From NCBI RefSeq assembly GCF_003576645.1, contig NC_044916.1:15153069-15217068 (forward strand): a stretch of DNA of 64,000 bases, read 5' to 3'. The stretch comes from Ipomoea triloba (taxonomy: Eukaryota > Streptophyta > Magnoliopsida > Solanales > Convolvulaceae). Under the pieces are notes generated by a model. That model searched no databases. It was not told the DNA's origin and was given only the letters and a program-made list of their open reading frames with translations. This document shows, piece by piece, positions 1 to 10,673 of this stretch. The position numbers and the translations under genes were made by a program. Every line of letters begins with the position of its first letter. Positions within the stretch are counted from its first letter, which is position 1.

Positions 1-2187
1 GACTGGAAAACACGCATGCTTGCGTACTTATCAGCCCTCCATGATGAGATGGCCGAGGTTATAACTTCTGGACCAGTCAAGATCCTAATGGTTAATACTG
101 CTGCAGTTCAAACCCAAGAAACACCAAAGTACATCCCAAAACCTAGGGAAGAATGGCCCCCCTCTAGACTTGTACCCCATCCCCTTGGGACCAACACCAA
201 GGATATTCTCTTCAGAGCTATAGACGAAACCATCTTCCCAAAAGTGAGGAAGTGCAAAACGGCAAAAGAGGTATGGGATACTTTGATGTTAATTGGTGAA
301 GGTGACGAACAGGAAAAGGAAAACAAGCTCACCGTGGCCATGAAGAAGTTCGAAGACTTCAAGATGAAGCCAGGAGAGAGCATCGACAGCATGGAGTCTC
401 GGTTCATGAAGCTCACAACCGAGATCAGTGACCTTGAAAAGGAGATCCCACAAAAGGAGCTGAACCTGAAGGTCTTACGTGGCCTCACTAAGGAGTGGGA
501 AGTAAAGGTGATCACGATGAGAGATCACCGAGATCTGAAGGAAACCACAACAGACAAACTCTTCCGGGATCTCAAAGCCTTCGAGTTCGAGATGTTCCCA
601 AGAGATGAGGACATTGTGGATCGACGAAACGTAGCACTTGTTGCTGAGCAACCATCCACATCTTCAAGGTTAGTCTCTAATCCTATGAATGTTATGTCTG
701 ACGAACAGTTTGCTCTCTTTGTGAGAAAGTTCAGGAAATACATGAAGATGAACCAGGAGAGCAACAAAAGTTCACCTTCCTCCTCAAGAAGGAAAAATGA
801 GAGATATCCATCCAGAAGGACGGAGGAGGAAAATCAGGGTCTATGCTACAACTGTAGAAGACCGGGACATCTCAAGGCCGAATGCCCTTACCCACTAGTA
901 AGCAAGCATCAGGGCCAAGAAGGCAAGGATTCCAAGAGAATAGAGGAATCCAGGGAGAAGCCAACACAAGGTGGCTTCAAAGGATCATCAAAGACGTATC
1001 AGCGCAGGAAGGCGCTTGTTGCTGAAGAATTCGAGAGGACAATCGAGGAGTCCGAGACGTCGAGCTCCAGCGAAAGCAGCAGCAGCTCAGAGGATGAGAG
1101 GGGGCTCATCTGCTTATACACCGAGGAAGAGGAGAATCAATGCCTAATGGCCATTGACAACGAGGTAACCTCTACTCCTACATCTCGCTGCTCTACTTCT
1201 ACCTCTCGTTGTTCTTCATTTAAAAGCGATGAAGATCCCTTTGAGATGCTTGAAACATTCAAAAGGGATCTCGCAGTCGCTAATAGCACTCATGCCAAAA
1301 TCAGGGAGGAAAACAGCAAGCTAACTGCTGAAAGAGATATGCTTAAGAACGTCTCGAAAGAGAATTCGGAGCTAACTCTCAAAGTAAGTGAGTTAGAAGC
1401 TAAAGTAATCCAACTGACTGAAGAGTGCAAAACTCGAGAGATCACAGAAAATAATCTTAGAAAGGTTATAGCATCATACACTAATTCCTCCAAAGCTATG
1501 GAGAAAATGGTGAATGATCACAGACCTACAAGTGATAGAACCGGTCTAGGGTTCCATCGAGACCATCTCTCGAGAAATAAACAGACCAATGGTTTGGGAA
1601 CTTCAAGAAATGGAGGATCTCAACCCAAACCAAATAAAGGTCATAAAGGACCAACAGAAAAGACCAGAGTAGCTATTCATAAACCGTCCCTATACACCAG
1701 CAATGGAAAGTATAGGAAAGCTACGAAGAATGGCCGGGTAAACAATATCGAGAGATCACCTTGCTATCTCTCGCAAGGCCATTCCAAGTACAAAAAGAGC
1801 TACATTCCATATAATGCGCCTCAAGGCAAATATGGAAGGTCTGAGATCCACATAGTTAGGAACTCACGGATGGAGAAAGGCAGACTCTATCCATCTAGTG
1901 AGGATTGGTCATCGAATCACAATGTCTGGAAGAAACCTCACTTTCAGCTATTTCACATGACCAAACAGCGTATGAAAGGCATGGTGCATAAGCCGGTCGA
2001 AAAGTCTCTACCTAAGTTGATTTATGCACCAAAGAGGCCTAAAACATTTGCTAGCATTCCTTATGATTATCAAACGTACAATGGCTACATTGCGCCTAGG
2101 CCTGGAATAATGGGCACAAGGTATAAATGGATGCCTAAACTCACTAACCCACCAGGACCCAAAGTTTGGGTACCTAAACTTGCTTAA
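1..2187 (+). CDS. gag: Sirevirus Gag, 5'-partial (window edge)
   Basis: Capsid/nucleocapsid polyprotein that packages element RNA in cytoplasmic virus-like particles. The frame is open from base 1 (D-W-K-T-R, then Met at 16), which matches the 'YWKTRM' block of copia Gag, so the true start is upstream. The UBN2/retrotran_gag region covers about the first 230 residues. A CX2CX4HX4C zinc knuckle lies at 844-885. A Ser/Glu-rich stretch (about 1040-1110) and a coiled-coil-like segment (about 1240-1500) follow. The C-terminus is basic and Pro/Lys-rich and ends at TAA 2185-2187. Oddity: bases 157-196 are identical to the terminal 40 bases of the element's own 3' LTR, so about 14 residues between 'REEW' and 'KDILF' are LTR-derived. 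No stop interrupts the frame. Confidence 0.93.
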   Translation, partial: DWKTRMLAYLSALHDEMAEVITSGPVKILMVNTAAVQTQETPKYIPKPREEWPPSRLVPHPLGTNTKDILFRAIDETIFPKVRKCKTAKEVWDTLMLIGEGDEQEKENKLTVAMKKFEDFKMKPGESIDSMESRFMKLTTEISDLEKEIPQKELNLKVLRGLTKEWEVKVITMRDHRDLKETTTDKLFRDLKAFEFEMFPRDEDIVDRRNVALVAEQPSTSSRLVSNPMNVMSDEQFALFVRKFRKYMKMNQESNKSSPSSSRRKNERYPSRRTEEENQGLCYNCRRPGHLKAECPYPLVSKHQGQEGKDSKRIEESREKPTQGGFKGSSKTYQRRKALVAEEFERTIEESETSSSSESSSSSEDERGLICLYTEEEENQCLMAIDNEVTSTPTSRCSTSTSRCSSFKSDEDPFEMLETFKRDLAVANSTHAKIREENSKLTAERDMLKNVSKENSELTLKVSELEAKVIQLTEECKTREITENNLRKVIASYTNSSKAMEKMVNDHRPTSDRTGLGFHRDHLSRNKQTNGLGTSRNGGSQPKPNKGHKGPTEKTRVAIHKPSLYTSNGKYRKATKNGRVNNIERSPCYLSQGHSKYKKSYIPYNAPQGKYGRSEIHIVRNSRMEKGRLYPSSEDWSSNHNVWKKPHFQLFHMTKQRMKGMVHKPVEKSLPKLIYAPKRPKTFASIPYDYQTYNGYIAPRPGIMGTRYKWMPKLTNPPGPKVWVPKLA
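157..196 (+). repeat. LTR-terminal 40-mer embedded in gag
   Basis: The 40 bases from the C-run through ...GGGACCAACA match 11458-11497, the end of the 3' LTR, without a mismatch by eye. They lie in frame inside gag. Family knowledge suggests this position normally encodes acidic/charged residues after 'EEW', so the segment looks like a template-switch replacement rather than native coding sequence. Confidence 0.85.
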
Positions 2188-2192
2188 TTTCC

Positions 2193-5100
2193 TTGCAGGA
2201 CACCAGGGACGTGTGGTTCATTGACAGTGGATGTTCGAGACATATGACTGGAAATCTAACACTGCTAGAGAACATCCAACCTATCGAAGGTCCCTTGGTG
2301 ACATTTGGCGACAACGAGAAGAAGGGACGCACAAAAGCTGTTGGTGAAATTCAAAAGAATGAGCTGGTTATTAAGGGAGTATCCTACGTTGAAGGGCTCA
2401 AGTTCAATCTCCTTAGTACAAGCCAGTTCTGTGACAAGGGCTACAAAGTTATCTTCACCAAAAGCAAATGCCAGATTATGAGCGAGGAATCTCTCGAAGT
2501 CGTCTTGGAAGCAGCAAGGAAAGGAAACATGTACATAGTGGATTGGAGGTCTGCAAAACCATCCCTATGTATGCTAGCAAGGAGCAAGGAAGATTTATGC
2601 TGGGATTGGCATAGTAAGCTTAGTCATCTGAACTTCAAGACTATCAACAAGCTTACTAAGAGGAACCTAGTGGAAGGACTGCCCAAAGTGACGTTTCGAA
2701 AGGATAAAATTTGTGAGGCATGTCAACGTTGCAAACAGATCAAATCCTCCTTCAAGAGCAAAGCCGAGACATCATCCACTAGACCATTAAGTCTTCTTCA
2801 CATGGACTTATTTGGCCCAGTGGATCCACCCAGCATAAAGGGAAAGAAGTACACTCTTGTGGTAGTGGATGACTACACAAGATTCACTTGGACCGTGTTC
2901 TTAACCAAGAAAAGCGAGACAAAAATTGCCCTACCAAATCTCTTGAAACAAGTTCAAGTTGAAAAGGAAGTCTCGATACTAAAGATCCGGTCAGATCAAG
3001 GTGGAGAGTTCGTTAATCAAGTAATCGAGAGCTACTGCAACGAGAACGGAATTCATCATCAACTATCAGCTGCTCGAACGCCTCAACAAAACGGGGTTGC
3101 TGAAAGAAGGAACAGAACTCTCAAAGAAGCCGCAAGGACCATGCTCTCACAAGCCAACATATCACAAGGATTTTGGGCAGAAGCAATCAACACAGCGTGC
3201 TATACCCAAAATCGGTCCTTGATCGTGAAAGGAGTTGGAAAGACTCCATATGAGTTGTGGAATGAAAGAAAACCGAATGTAAGCCACTTCCACACATTCG
3301 GGTGCAAATGCTATATCCACAACAATGGGAAGGCTCAACGAAGAACTTTTGAAGAAAAGGCAGATGATGGAGTATTTCTGGGATACTCATCGACAAGCAA
3401 AGCATTCAGAGTCTTCAACAAGCGGAGTTTGGTGGTTGAAGAGTCCATACATGTTACCTTTGATGAAAGGGCATCAACAGATCAACCATCAAAGACAACG
3501 GAAGCAGCTGAGGAAGATCAGCCAGAGTCTATCGAGAGATCAAACTTACCTCTCGAAGACAAGCAGTCTATAGTTCGAGACGTAGCGGAACTCCAGTCAG
3601 AATCAGATGATGAAGAGTCTACCAAGAAGAAAGCTCCTGACTCAGTTGATCAAATCCAGATCATAGATGTTCAACCCACATCTCAACCTTCAACGGAAGC
3701 ATCAACTGAGGAGCCACAACCCAACCTAAGATGGTTGAAGAGTCACCCTGCTGATCAAGTGATTGGAGATGTACGTGACAGAGTTCAAACCAGATCAGCA
3801 TACAGAGAAAGCATGTTTGCTTGCTTTCTATCTCAAATAGAGCCTAAGGTGATCGAAGAGGCTCTATGTGATCCAGATTGGGTGCAAGCCATGCAAGAGG
3901 AACTTCATCAGTTTGAACGGAACGATGTTTGGGAACTAGTTCCGAGACCTCATCATCAGAATGTCATTGGTACAAAGTGGGTTTTCAGAAACAAGATGAA
4001 TGAGGATGGAATTATTGTTAGGAACAAGGCCAGACTTGTTGCCAAAGGCTACTGTCAGGAGGAAGGAATAGATTTTGATGAAACCTTCGCTCCAGTGGCA
4101 CGTCTCGAAGCCATACGCATCTTTCTCGCATATGCCGCCTTCAAAGACTTTAAGGTATATCAAATGGATGTCAAGAGCGCTTTTCTGAACGGACTTCTCG
4201 AAGAAGAGGTGTACGTTGAACAACCTCCGGGTTTCTTGAAGGACGTAGGAGCTGACAAAGTATACAAGTTGAAGAAGGCACTCTACGGCTTAAAACAAGC
4301 TCCAAGAGCTTGGTACGATACCTTATCCTCTTTTCTACTTCAGTGTGGGTTCACCAAAGGCCTAGTGGACAAAACATTGTTTAGGATTAAGGATGGGGAG
4401 CACATCTTATTGGTGCAAATCTATGTGGACGATATCATTTTTGGTAGCACCAATCCAGACTTGTGCGAGAAGTTCTCCAGTTTGATGAAAGGAAAGTTCG
4501 AGATGAGCATGATGGGAGAGCTCAACTACTTCCTTGGACTACAAGTGAGACAGCTTAAGGAAGGTATCTTCATCAACCAGGAGAAATACACCAAGGATCT
4601 GCTCAGGAAATACAACATAGAAGGGAAATCCTCAGTCAAAGTACCTATGGGAACCTCTCTACGTATCGATGTCGACAGCGAAGGTCGAGAGGTCGATCAA
4701 ACCACTTATCGAGGTATCATCGGATCTCTTCTTTATTTAACTGCAAGTAGACCAGACATATCCTTTGCAGTAGGTGTATGTGCTAGATTTCAGGCAAGTC
4801 CTAAGGAAAGTCACCTAAATGCATCCAAAAAGATTCTTAGATATCTAAAGGGTACGCAGAGTGTTGGGCTCTGGTATTCGAAAGGTGGATCTTTCGAACT
4901 TATGGGTTATTCAGATGCGGACTTTGCCGGTTGTAAGATAGATCGAAAGAGCACATCAGGGACATGTCAGTTTCTAGGTGGAAGACTTGTCTCATGGTTT
5001 AGCAAGAAACAACATTCGATAGCTACAAGCACTGCTGAGGCAGAATATGTAGCAGCTGGAAGTTGTTGTGCTCAGATCTTATGGATGAAGCAACAGCTAA

Positions 5101-5366
5101 TGGATTATGGTGTTGAGTGTAAGGAGGTTAAAATTATGTGTGACAATACAAGTGCTATTGCCATCACCCACAACCCAGTGTTACATTCTAGAACAAAGCA
5201 TATTGATATTAAGTATCACTTCATCCGAGACCATGTTGAGAGGAAGGACATTATTTTGGAATATGTTGCAACGGAGGAGCAACTAGCAGATATTTTCACA
5301 AAAGCGTTATGTGAAAATAGATTCTCTCAACTAAGGTTAGAATTGGGAATGATAGAGTTGGGTTGA
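2193..5366 (+). CDS. pol: Sirevirus Pol (protease, integrase, reverse transcriptase, RNase H)
   Basis: Polyprotein that matures and reverse-transcribes the element and inserts the DNA copy. Domains by residue: protease D-S-G at 11-13; GAG-pre-integrase HHCC finger about 140-180; integrase core D205, D268, E304 (DD35E); RT about 570-800 with YVDD at 744-747; RNase H about 905-1040 with S-D-A-D-F. About 1057 residues, normal for copia Pol. It begins with a non-ATG codon (TTG 2193). Its frame opens after TAA 2175-2177 and overlaps the end of gag by about 10 bases in the -1 frame, so expression needs frameshifting or a spliced/alternative RNA. A pyrimidine tract plus TTGCAG/G just before Asp looks like a 3' splice site. 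No internal stop, so this copy may be recent. Confidence 0.95.
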   Translation: MQDTRDVWFIDSGCSRHMTGNLTLLENIQPIEGPLVTFGDNEKKGRTKAVGEIQKNELVIKGVSYVEGLKFNLLSTSQFCDKGYKVIFTKSKCQIMSEESLEVVLEAARKGNMYIVDWRSAKPSLCMLARSKEDLCWDWHSKLSHLNFKTINKLTKRNLVEGLPKVTFRKDKICEACQRCKQIKSSFKSKAETSSTRPLSLLHMDLFGPVDPPSIKGKKYTLVVVDDYTRFTWTVFLTKKSETKIALPNLLKQVQVEKEVSILKIRSDQGGEFVNQVIESYCNENGIHHQLSAARTPQQNGVAERRNRTLKEAARTMLSQANISQGFWAEAINTACYTQNRSLIVKGVGKTPYELWNERKPNVSHFHTFGCKCYIHNNGKAQRRTFEEKADDGVFLGYSSTSKAFRVFNKRSLVVEESIHVTFDERASTDQPSKTTEAAEEDQPESIERSNLPLEDKQSIVRDVAELQSESDDEESTKKKAPDSVDQIQIIDVQPTSQPSTEASTEEPQPNLRWLKSHPADQVIGDVRDRVQTRSAYRESMFACFLSQIEPKVIEEALCDPDWVQAMQEELHQFERNDVWELVPRPHHQNVIGTKWVFRNKMNEDGIIVRNKARLVAKGYCQEEGIDFDETFAPVARLEAIRIFLAYAAFKDFKVYQMDVKSAFLNGLLEEEVYVEQPPGFLKDVGADKVYKLKKALYGLKQAPRAWYDTLSSFLLQCGFTKGLVDKTLFRIKDGEHILLVQIYVDDIIFGSTNPDLCEKFSSLMKGKFEMSMMGELNYFLGLQVRQLKEGIFINQEKYTKDLLRKYNIEGKSSVKVPMGTSLRIDVDSEGREVDQTTYRGIIGSLLYLTASRPDISFAVGVCARFQASPKESHLNASKKILRYLKGTQSVGLWYSKGGSFELMGYSDADFAGCKIDRKSTSGTCQFLGGRLVSWFSKKQHSIATSTAEAEYVAAGSCCAQILWMKQQLMDYGVECKEVKIMCDNTSAIAITHNPVLHSRTKHIDIKYHFIRDHVERKDIILEYVATEEQLADIFTKALCENRFSQLRLELGMIELG

Positions 5367-5566
5367 ATGGTCAAATCTTATCTTCTTGTATTTAGTGCCA
5401 TGAACTGTTTCGCATGTGAGGGGCGGTTTCATCAACTTTATGGCAGCTTTGGAGTTACACAAGCATTGAATGGTCATTCATATTGCATCCCGTGACTCAA
5501 CAGTGGTAACCCTATTGGGCTATAAATAAGAGGGTTTCTTTCAGAAGTTCATACCATCAACTTCCC

Positions 5567-6062
5567 ATGGAGAAAAAGAAAGGAAAAGATGATGTTCCAT
5601 TCTTTTATAGAGGAAAGAAACCGGCAGTCAAGTCCAAAGATTTTCAAGGAGAAAACTATCCAGAATCAACGAAGGGTGAACAGATTACGGAGCTTCCTGA
5701 TAATCCAAGCAAGAATCCTATTCCCATCCAAGGTGAATGGATCCCCAAATACGAGGAGATCCACAACGATGGGATACTGGAATCGGGAGAAGAGTCCTGC
5801 ACAAGAGGGACTCCTACTGCTGCACATTCTGGAAAAGGGCCTTCCTCAACCAAATGGAGAACCAAGGGAAACGGAGAGGAAGACCAGATGGGACTTTCTG
5901 AGGTCTGCAGCAGCCAAAGGGATGATCATACCTAATCCAAAGACATTAAGAGGATTAGCGATGAAGATGGTCACTCCCAACTATAGTAAGCAGCTCCGGA
6001 GAGAAGAACAAGAAAAGGGAATAGCCACCCCCAGTTCTGTTATTAGACAAATAGGACTTTAG
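5567..6062 (+). pseudogene. Decayed small ORF between pol and ORF3
   Basis: Two overlapping frames, 5567-5935 (122 residues, starting M-E-K-K-K-G) and 5589-6062 (157 residues), might be one coding sequence broken by a frameshift. The first is acidic/basic and low in hydrophobics; the second reads more like protein towards its end (about 5880-6050). I recognise no family. It may be non-coding spacer. Confidence 0.25.
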
Positions 6063-6358
6063 ATGGCTAGTTCCCGCCTTAACGATAGATTCCTATTAGG
6101 CTGACCAAGGCCAAACAAAAGTTTCTAGGGAATTTAATAGGATATTGATTCATATGTAATGTATCTGGAAATCACTAAATGAACTTAAGGATATGTTCCA
6201 AGTGATATCTTTTAAATGAATCAAAGAATGGTCAAATCTTATCTGTGTTCGAAAGGTAGTTCGAGAGGTCACCCGATCAGTTTGTCTACATACATTATGT
6301 CTCGAAGAAGGGTAGTTCGAGAGGTCACTTCGAAAGATAACAAACTGATATCTCTGAA

Positions 6359-6530
6359 AGGAGGAATAAGGAGGGTTAGGGATCAAAGGGAAGATCCCTA
6401 ACCAGATCAAGATGGAGGAATAAGGAGGGTTAGGGATCAATCACTCAGGGGGAAGATCCTTAACCAGATCAAGACGGAAGAATAAGGAGGTTTAGGGATC
6501 AATCACTCAGGGGGAAGATCCTTAAACTCA
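6359..6530 (+). repeat. Three direct repeats, about 52-62 bp
   Basis: Three imperfect units each contain GGAGGAATAAGGAGG, TTAGGGATCAA and GGGAAGATCC, beginning near 6361, 6413 and 6474. The later two share an extra TCACTCAGGG insert. They lie in the pol-ORF3 spacer. Confidence 0.8.
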
Positions 6531-6895
6531 TGAGGAAGATCATTCACCTTCGAAAGGTGAATTTGATAAGCTCAACGGATATATGAGGTGGAACGGCTAT
6601 CTTTGGACATAAATGCTAGCCACGTGGTCATCGGTTACTGACGGGTTTTCGCACTTAAGGGCATTATCTTGATTAGTGGGAGCATGCTTATTTTAAAATA
6701 TCAATACTCCACTGTCTCAAAGCTTAAACCGTTCTATACTTTACCGAAATACCCTTACCAAAATACCTTATAAGCTGACCGTTATCAGGGGTATTTCTGA
6801 CTTCTCACATCTTTTAAATCAACCGGGATCCTTCCACGGGTCAAACTCTCAACCCTACCCATATATCCAACCCGAATCCGCCTAATATAAAAGCA

Positions 6896-6903
6896 AAATC
6901 CTT
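6896..6903 (+). promoter_or_regulatory. Candidate internal TATA box for ORF3
   Basis: TATAAAAG lies 98 bases before the ATG at 7001, a normal plant TATA-to-ATG distance, and is followed by an A/C-rich leader. Suggests the third ORF could have its own promoter. Inference only. Confidence 0.4.
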
Positions 6904-7000
6904 CTTCTTTACCCGGATTCAAACTCAAAACCATATACCCAAAATCCCCAAATCCTTAGACGCTGTACACATTCCCTCCAAAACACACAAACTTTCTTCA

Positions 7001-7189
7001 ATGGCGTCTGAATCATCATCTTCTTCATCTTCATCTTCATCCTCCAGTGCATACCAGAGAGAGCTAGACCACATACGCTCTCAGATTAAACAAGTCAAGG
7101 CGGGAAGCATCCTTGACAAAGATGACTTCATCACCCACTCGCCAAATCCAACAATGGCGGAGAGAGTCTTGAAGAAATTCGAGAGGTAG
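7001..7189 (+). CDS. N-terminal piece of third Sirevirus ORF (Ser-rich)
   Basis: Sixty-two residues: Met-Ala-Ser-Glu, a run of about 12 serines, then a charged helix ending V-L-K-K-F-E-R before TAG. The next frame (7219-9555) is open back to 7126, so the two overlap by about 60 bases and a single 1-nt indel between 7126 and 7189 would separate them. The leader and upstream TATA-like site make this the likely real start of ORF3, now frameshifted. Confidence 0.5.
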   Translation: MASESSSSSSSSSSSSAYQRELDHIRSQIKQVKAGSILDKDDFITHSPNPTMAERVLKKFER

Positions 7190-7218
7190 ATATTCCAGCA
7201 GCTGAAGATCTAGACTGT

Positions 7219-9555
7219 GTGGTGGCTGCTGATGGTCAGGGCACTGTGGTCAGGAACCCAGTGCAAGCTTTTCTGAATGATGGGTTGACACATGATCTCT
7301 CGGTTGTTCGAGAGATAACTGAACAAGCTGTGGAGCGTGCATCAGCAACAGAAATCCTACCTGCTGACTCTGATGAGCTGAATGCTGAAATCACATCTCG
7401 ATTGAATCAAAGTGTTGAGAATGTATCGAGTTTGGACGACTTCTCCAGAGTACTTCGCTGGATCAACTGGAGAACAGGTCCCTTTGATCAATTGATCTCA
7501 AGAGCAGCAGAGATGGAGGCTGAGGAACGATTTGCACTAAACTGGTTAGATCTCACTGAAATCCCAGCCGACGAGCTTCAAAACCGTGCCCATGAGATGC
7601 AAGTAATCAGGAGTAATCTTGGTCGATCTGACAAAGGAAAGGGCATAGCTGTTGATGCACAAGAAGATGAAGCCGAGCCTGAAGAAGATCCTGAACTAGA
7701 TGCTCAATTTCGAGAGGATATCAGGCTTGCCACAGCAATATCCTTGGGACAAAGTGTAGAACACACGAGAGGTCCAGGAGAGACCTCTGGGGTTGCTCGA
7801 GATGATGCTGACACTCCTACTCCAACTGCAGCAATCCCCTTGTCCCAAGTGAGTGAATCTGCTCTAGAAGACCAGGTAGCTTCGAGAGGTGAATCCGAGA
7901 CCTCTGAAGCACATGAGGTGGCACCTAACTCTGTCTTACTACTGCCACCACCTGAGTCCACACCCTCGAATGCAACAGATGAAGCTCAGACAGTTCGAGA
8001 GGGTGAAATTTTGTTGCTCCAACTCCCAGGCTTTCCCATCGATATGGTTAATAGGGAAAGGTGGAGTGCACCAGTTGCTCCTGAGATAATAGATATTCCA
8101 GATTCACCAGAGCATACTGAAGTGCAAACAAGTGAGCAACAAGAGCAGAATGAGGAGAACCCTGCTGGTTCGAGAGTTGAGGTTCAAGAAGGTGGAAACC
8201 GGGAAGCACCTGCCGATGAATCAACTCCTCCAGTAGATGATCACGTTCCCAGCACTGGTTCGAGAGGTAGTGTTGAGGGGGAACCTCAATCAGATGGAAA
8301 CCGGGAAGCATCTGATGCAGAGACTCCCACCTTGGCCAATCCTACCTTACCAGCAGCTGAAGCTGAGGCTCCAGGTTCGAGAGGTGAAGAGCAAGAAGTG
8401 ATCCATCCCTCAGGTGGAAACCGGGAAGCACCTGATATGGAGCTACCTTCGAGCTCTGATCCCAGTGTCCCTGCTGAACCTCAGGAAGTCAGTCGAGAGG
8501 TGGAATCACGAATGCAAGTCATGGGTGGAAATCTGGAAGCACCCAAGTCCCCTCCGACTAAAGGTACAACTCAATCTTCTTCTCCTTCTTCTTCTGACTT
8601 TGATCAACAGGCCGAACGAGCTTTCATTGGCAAGGTGCATCAATTCATGGCTGATCAATCTCAGAGGATGGCTCAACTTGAGCATGTACTTGCTGTTGTT
8701 CGAAACGCTGCAATACCTGTGACTGGCTCCGGTGACTCCCAAGCCAATCACGAAGAACTTCTCGAACAAGCAGTGTGGGCTGAGAATGCAGCACAAAGGG
8801 CTACGGATGAGGCTGCGGTAGCTCGAGCAGAGACTGAAAGGATGAGAACTGAATTCGCCGAGTTACGAGCAGAACTTCAAGCCCACCAACGCTCAAGTGA
8901 ACTTCGACAGGATGTGATGCAAACCATACTCACTGACCTGTCGCACCAAATGCCTGCCCAAATCCATGCACTCTTCGACGGTTTGTCCTCCTTACTTTCC
9001 CTCCGCTATGATGCCAACAAGGGGGAAAAGAAGACTCAGGGAGGGACTTCAACCAGCAAGAAGAGGGCGGCAAGTGAACCAGCTGGACCTCCTCCTCCTC
9101 CAAAAGTTCCAAAGTCAACAAGAAAACAAATGGAGGAAGCTGAAAGAGCAGATATGTTAAGGATCCAGCGTTCACTGGAAATAGGAGAAAGAAGAGAAGA
9201 AGACAAGGAAATCAGAAGAAAGAAACAAGAACAACAAACAGCCAAAGAGAAGAGAGACAAGCTACTCCTACAGAGCTACAAGGCATGGACCAAAGAAGAC
9301 TCAAACGAATATCTTCATGGAATCATAGTAAGTCTTCTTACCAAAACTGACTTAGCTCTTCATAGCGGTCTCACTCTTCCGGAATGCATCGAATGGTGGA
9401 GAGATGGGGTGATTGAAGGCAACTTCATAGGTGAAGCCTTTGTCAATTACCTTCACCTGGATATATCAAACGAATATCTAGAGCAGGTGAACTTTGAAGA
9501 CCTCCACAAGACACGAGCAGCCATAAACGAGAAGAGGAAAGCGAATAAGCAGTAA
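7219..9555 (+). CDS. Sirevirus third ORF ('envelope-like'), no transmembrane segment seen
   Basis: 778 residues in the slot where Sireviruses carry an env-like gene. Layout: acidic N-terminal third; a repeat-rich middle (about residues 200-460) with S-R-G or S-R-E followed by 'GGNREAP'-type units; a coiled coil about 480-570 (Ala/Glu/Arg heptads); a Pro-rich patch; a long basic helix (about 640-700, rich in RKKQEQ); and a C-terminal domain with W-T-K-E and E-C-I-E-W-W. I see no signal peptide or hydrophobic span, so a membrane role is not supported by sequence. TTCGAGAGG copies encode many of the S-R-G/R-E units and also recur in the LTR. The GTG at 7219 is only the first start-like codon; the true start is probably 7001, across a frameshift. 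Confidence 0.65.
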   Translation: MVAADGQGTVVRNPVQAFLNDGLTHDLSVVREITEQAVERASATEILPADSDELNAEITSRLNQSVENVSSLDDFSRVLRWINWRTGPFDQLISRAAEMEAEERFALNWLDLTEIPADELQNRAHEMQVIRSNLGRSDKGKGIAVDAQEDEAEPEEDPELDAQFREDIRLATAISLGQSVEHTRGPGETSGVARDDADTPTPTAAIPLSQVSESALEDQVASRGESETSEAHEVAPNSVLLLPPPESTPSNATDEAQTVREGEILLLQLPGFPIDMVNRERWSAPVAPEIIDIPDSPEHTEVQTSEQQEQNEENPAGSRVEVQEGGNREAPADESTPPVDDHVPSTGSRGSVEGEPQSDGNREASDAETPTLANPTLPAAEAEAPGSRGEEQEVIHPSGGNREAPDMELPSSSDPSVPAEPQEVSREVESRMQVMGGNLEAPKSPPTKGTTQSSSPSSSDFDQQAERAFIGKVHQFMADQSQRMAQLEHVLAVVRNAAIPVTGSGDSQANHEELLEQAVWAENAAQRATDEAAVARAETERMRTEFAELRAELQAHQRSSELRQDVMQTILTDLSHQMPAQIHALFDGLSSLLSLRYDANKGEKKTQGGTSTSKKRAASEPAGPPPPPKVPKSTRKQMEEAERADMLRIQRSLEIGERREEDKEIRRKKQEQQTAKEKRDKLLLQSYKAWTKEDSNEYLHGIIVSLLTKTDLALHSGLTLPECIEWWRDGVIEGNFIGEAFVNYLHLDISNEYLEQVNFEDLHKTRAAINEKRKANKQ

Positions 9556-9812
9556 GCTCTCGATGTCTACATGCATTCGAATTTGATGTTGTTCTTTATC
9601 TTCTCTCTTTTCTGCTAAAGCCCTGTAAAACACTCCTGTTATGATAATATATATATCTTTTGTTGGGGTGTTGCATGAGTTTGGTTATTCTTGCTTTAGT
9701 AGATCAGTTGTCAAACTTACCATATGCGCTGAAAATAAAATCAATGCTTTTTCTTTTTCAAATCAGCCATATAAGTAAGTATAAGTGTTGGCATCATCAA
9801 AAAGGGGGAAAT
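9556..9812 (+). other. Sirevirus 3' untranslated region with polypurine tract
   Basis: No ORF. The A/G run AAAAAGGGGGAAA (about 9799-9811) directly precedes TGTTAGG, the LTR start, and is the plus-strand primer site (PPT). Confidence 0.85.
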
Positions 9813-10084
9813 TGTTAGGAACATCATGTAATAGGTTTTGATGATACCAACTGTTAAGTAAGAATCCCCAAGTCTCGATACATAGGCAAAACAATGTAAG
9901 TTCAATAAGTAAACTAAGAGCGAAAATACAACCGGGTAATTTGAGCTCAACTCGGGAAATATTTAAGCTTAAGGTAAACTTGTTTGAACAACTTAGAAGT
10001 TTTCGTGTTGTAAGCAAACAGATAGATCAGAAGCAGGCACGAGACAACTCTGGAGGAATAAGGGTCTACGAGACATCAACTAAG

Positions 10085-10225
10085 TCTCGAGACACAAGCC
10101 AAGTTCGAGAGGTAAGGACCTCTCGATATACCTATCGAGTTCGAGACGTAAAGAATATTCGAGAGATAGACCTCTCGATACATGGGATTGAAACATCAAG
10201 TGGTCGAGACATCTTTTATGGTCTC
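10085..10225 (+). promoter_or_regulatory. Cluster of palindromic TCGAGA / TCTCGA motifs in LTR U3
   Basis: At least ten copies in both orientations (GTCTCGAGAC, TTCGAGAGG, CCTCTCGAT, ATCGAGTTCGAGAC, TTCGAGAGATAGACCTCTCG and others) in about 140 bp. Conserved palindrome arrays upstream of the promoter are known for Sirevirus LTRs; the factor is unknown. Related copies occur in ORF3 and the spacer. Confidence 0.7.
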
Positions 10226-10664
10226 GATAAACCGGCACTTCTCCAAGAGGCTGAATGTTAGTCAACATGTGCAGATAAAATACTCTAAGTTTGGAGAAGA
10301 AGAATATCATGGAGATAAAATATTGAAGAGGTGCTGAGCGGGAGGTTTCAAAATGGACGGAAGTGGATGACACGTCAGACCTCCACCACAAACGGTCAAG
10401 AAGTGCACCAATCCTGAAGTGGTCAGATTCCCCAAACAAGGAATGATGGGAACATAAAAAGAGTAACTTTATCCAAAAGAAGCAAGTGAAGCATGAACTC
10501 AAGAAAGTAGAATATGGAATATTCACTACAAAACAAAAGGCTCAAGTTACAAGACCACTACTCCATGCAAAATGCTGAAATTGTGCAAAGACCCATGTTC
10601 GGCGTGGGAGACCAATTTCAAACGGAATAGTTTTCCCTCCAACGGAACTATTCTTCTACTCTCA

Positions 10665-10673
10665 TATATAAGG
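10665..10673 (+). promoter_or_regulatory. LTR TATA box
   Basis: TATATAAGG follows the palindrome cluster by about 430 bp and precedes a G/A-rich transcribed-looking region. Likely core promoter defining U3/R. Confidence 0.55.

Larger units (their letters stand above)
5367..7000. other. Sirevirus spacer between pol and third ORF
   Basis: About 1.6 kb without a recognisable conserved gene. It holds two short overlapping open frames (5567-6062), direct repeats (6359-6530), TTCGAGAGGTCAC copies near 6250 and 6313, and a TATA-like site at 6896. Long non-coding spacers here are usual for Sireviruses. Confidence 0.7.

Noticed and set aside
8048..8796. Minus-strand ORFs opposite the Sirevirus third ORF
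   Set aside because: Shadows of a long sense frame; no independent protein features.
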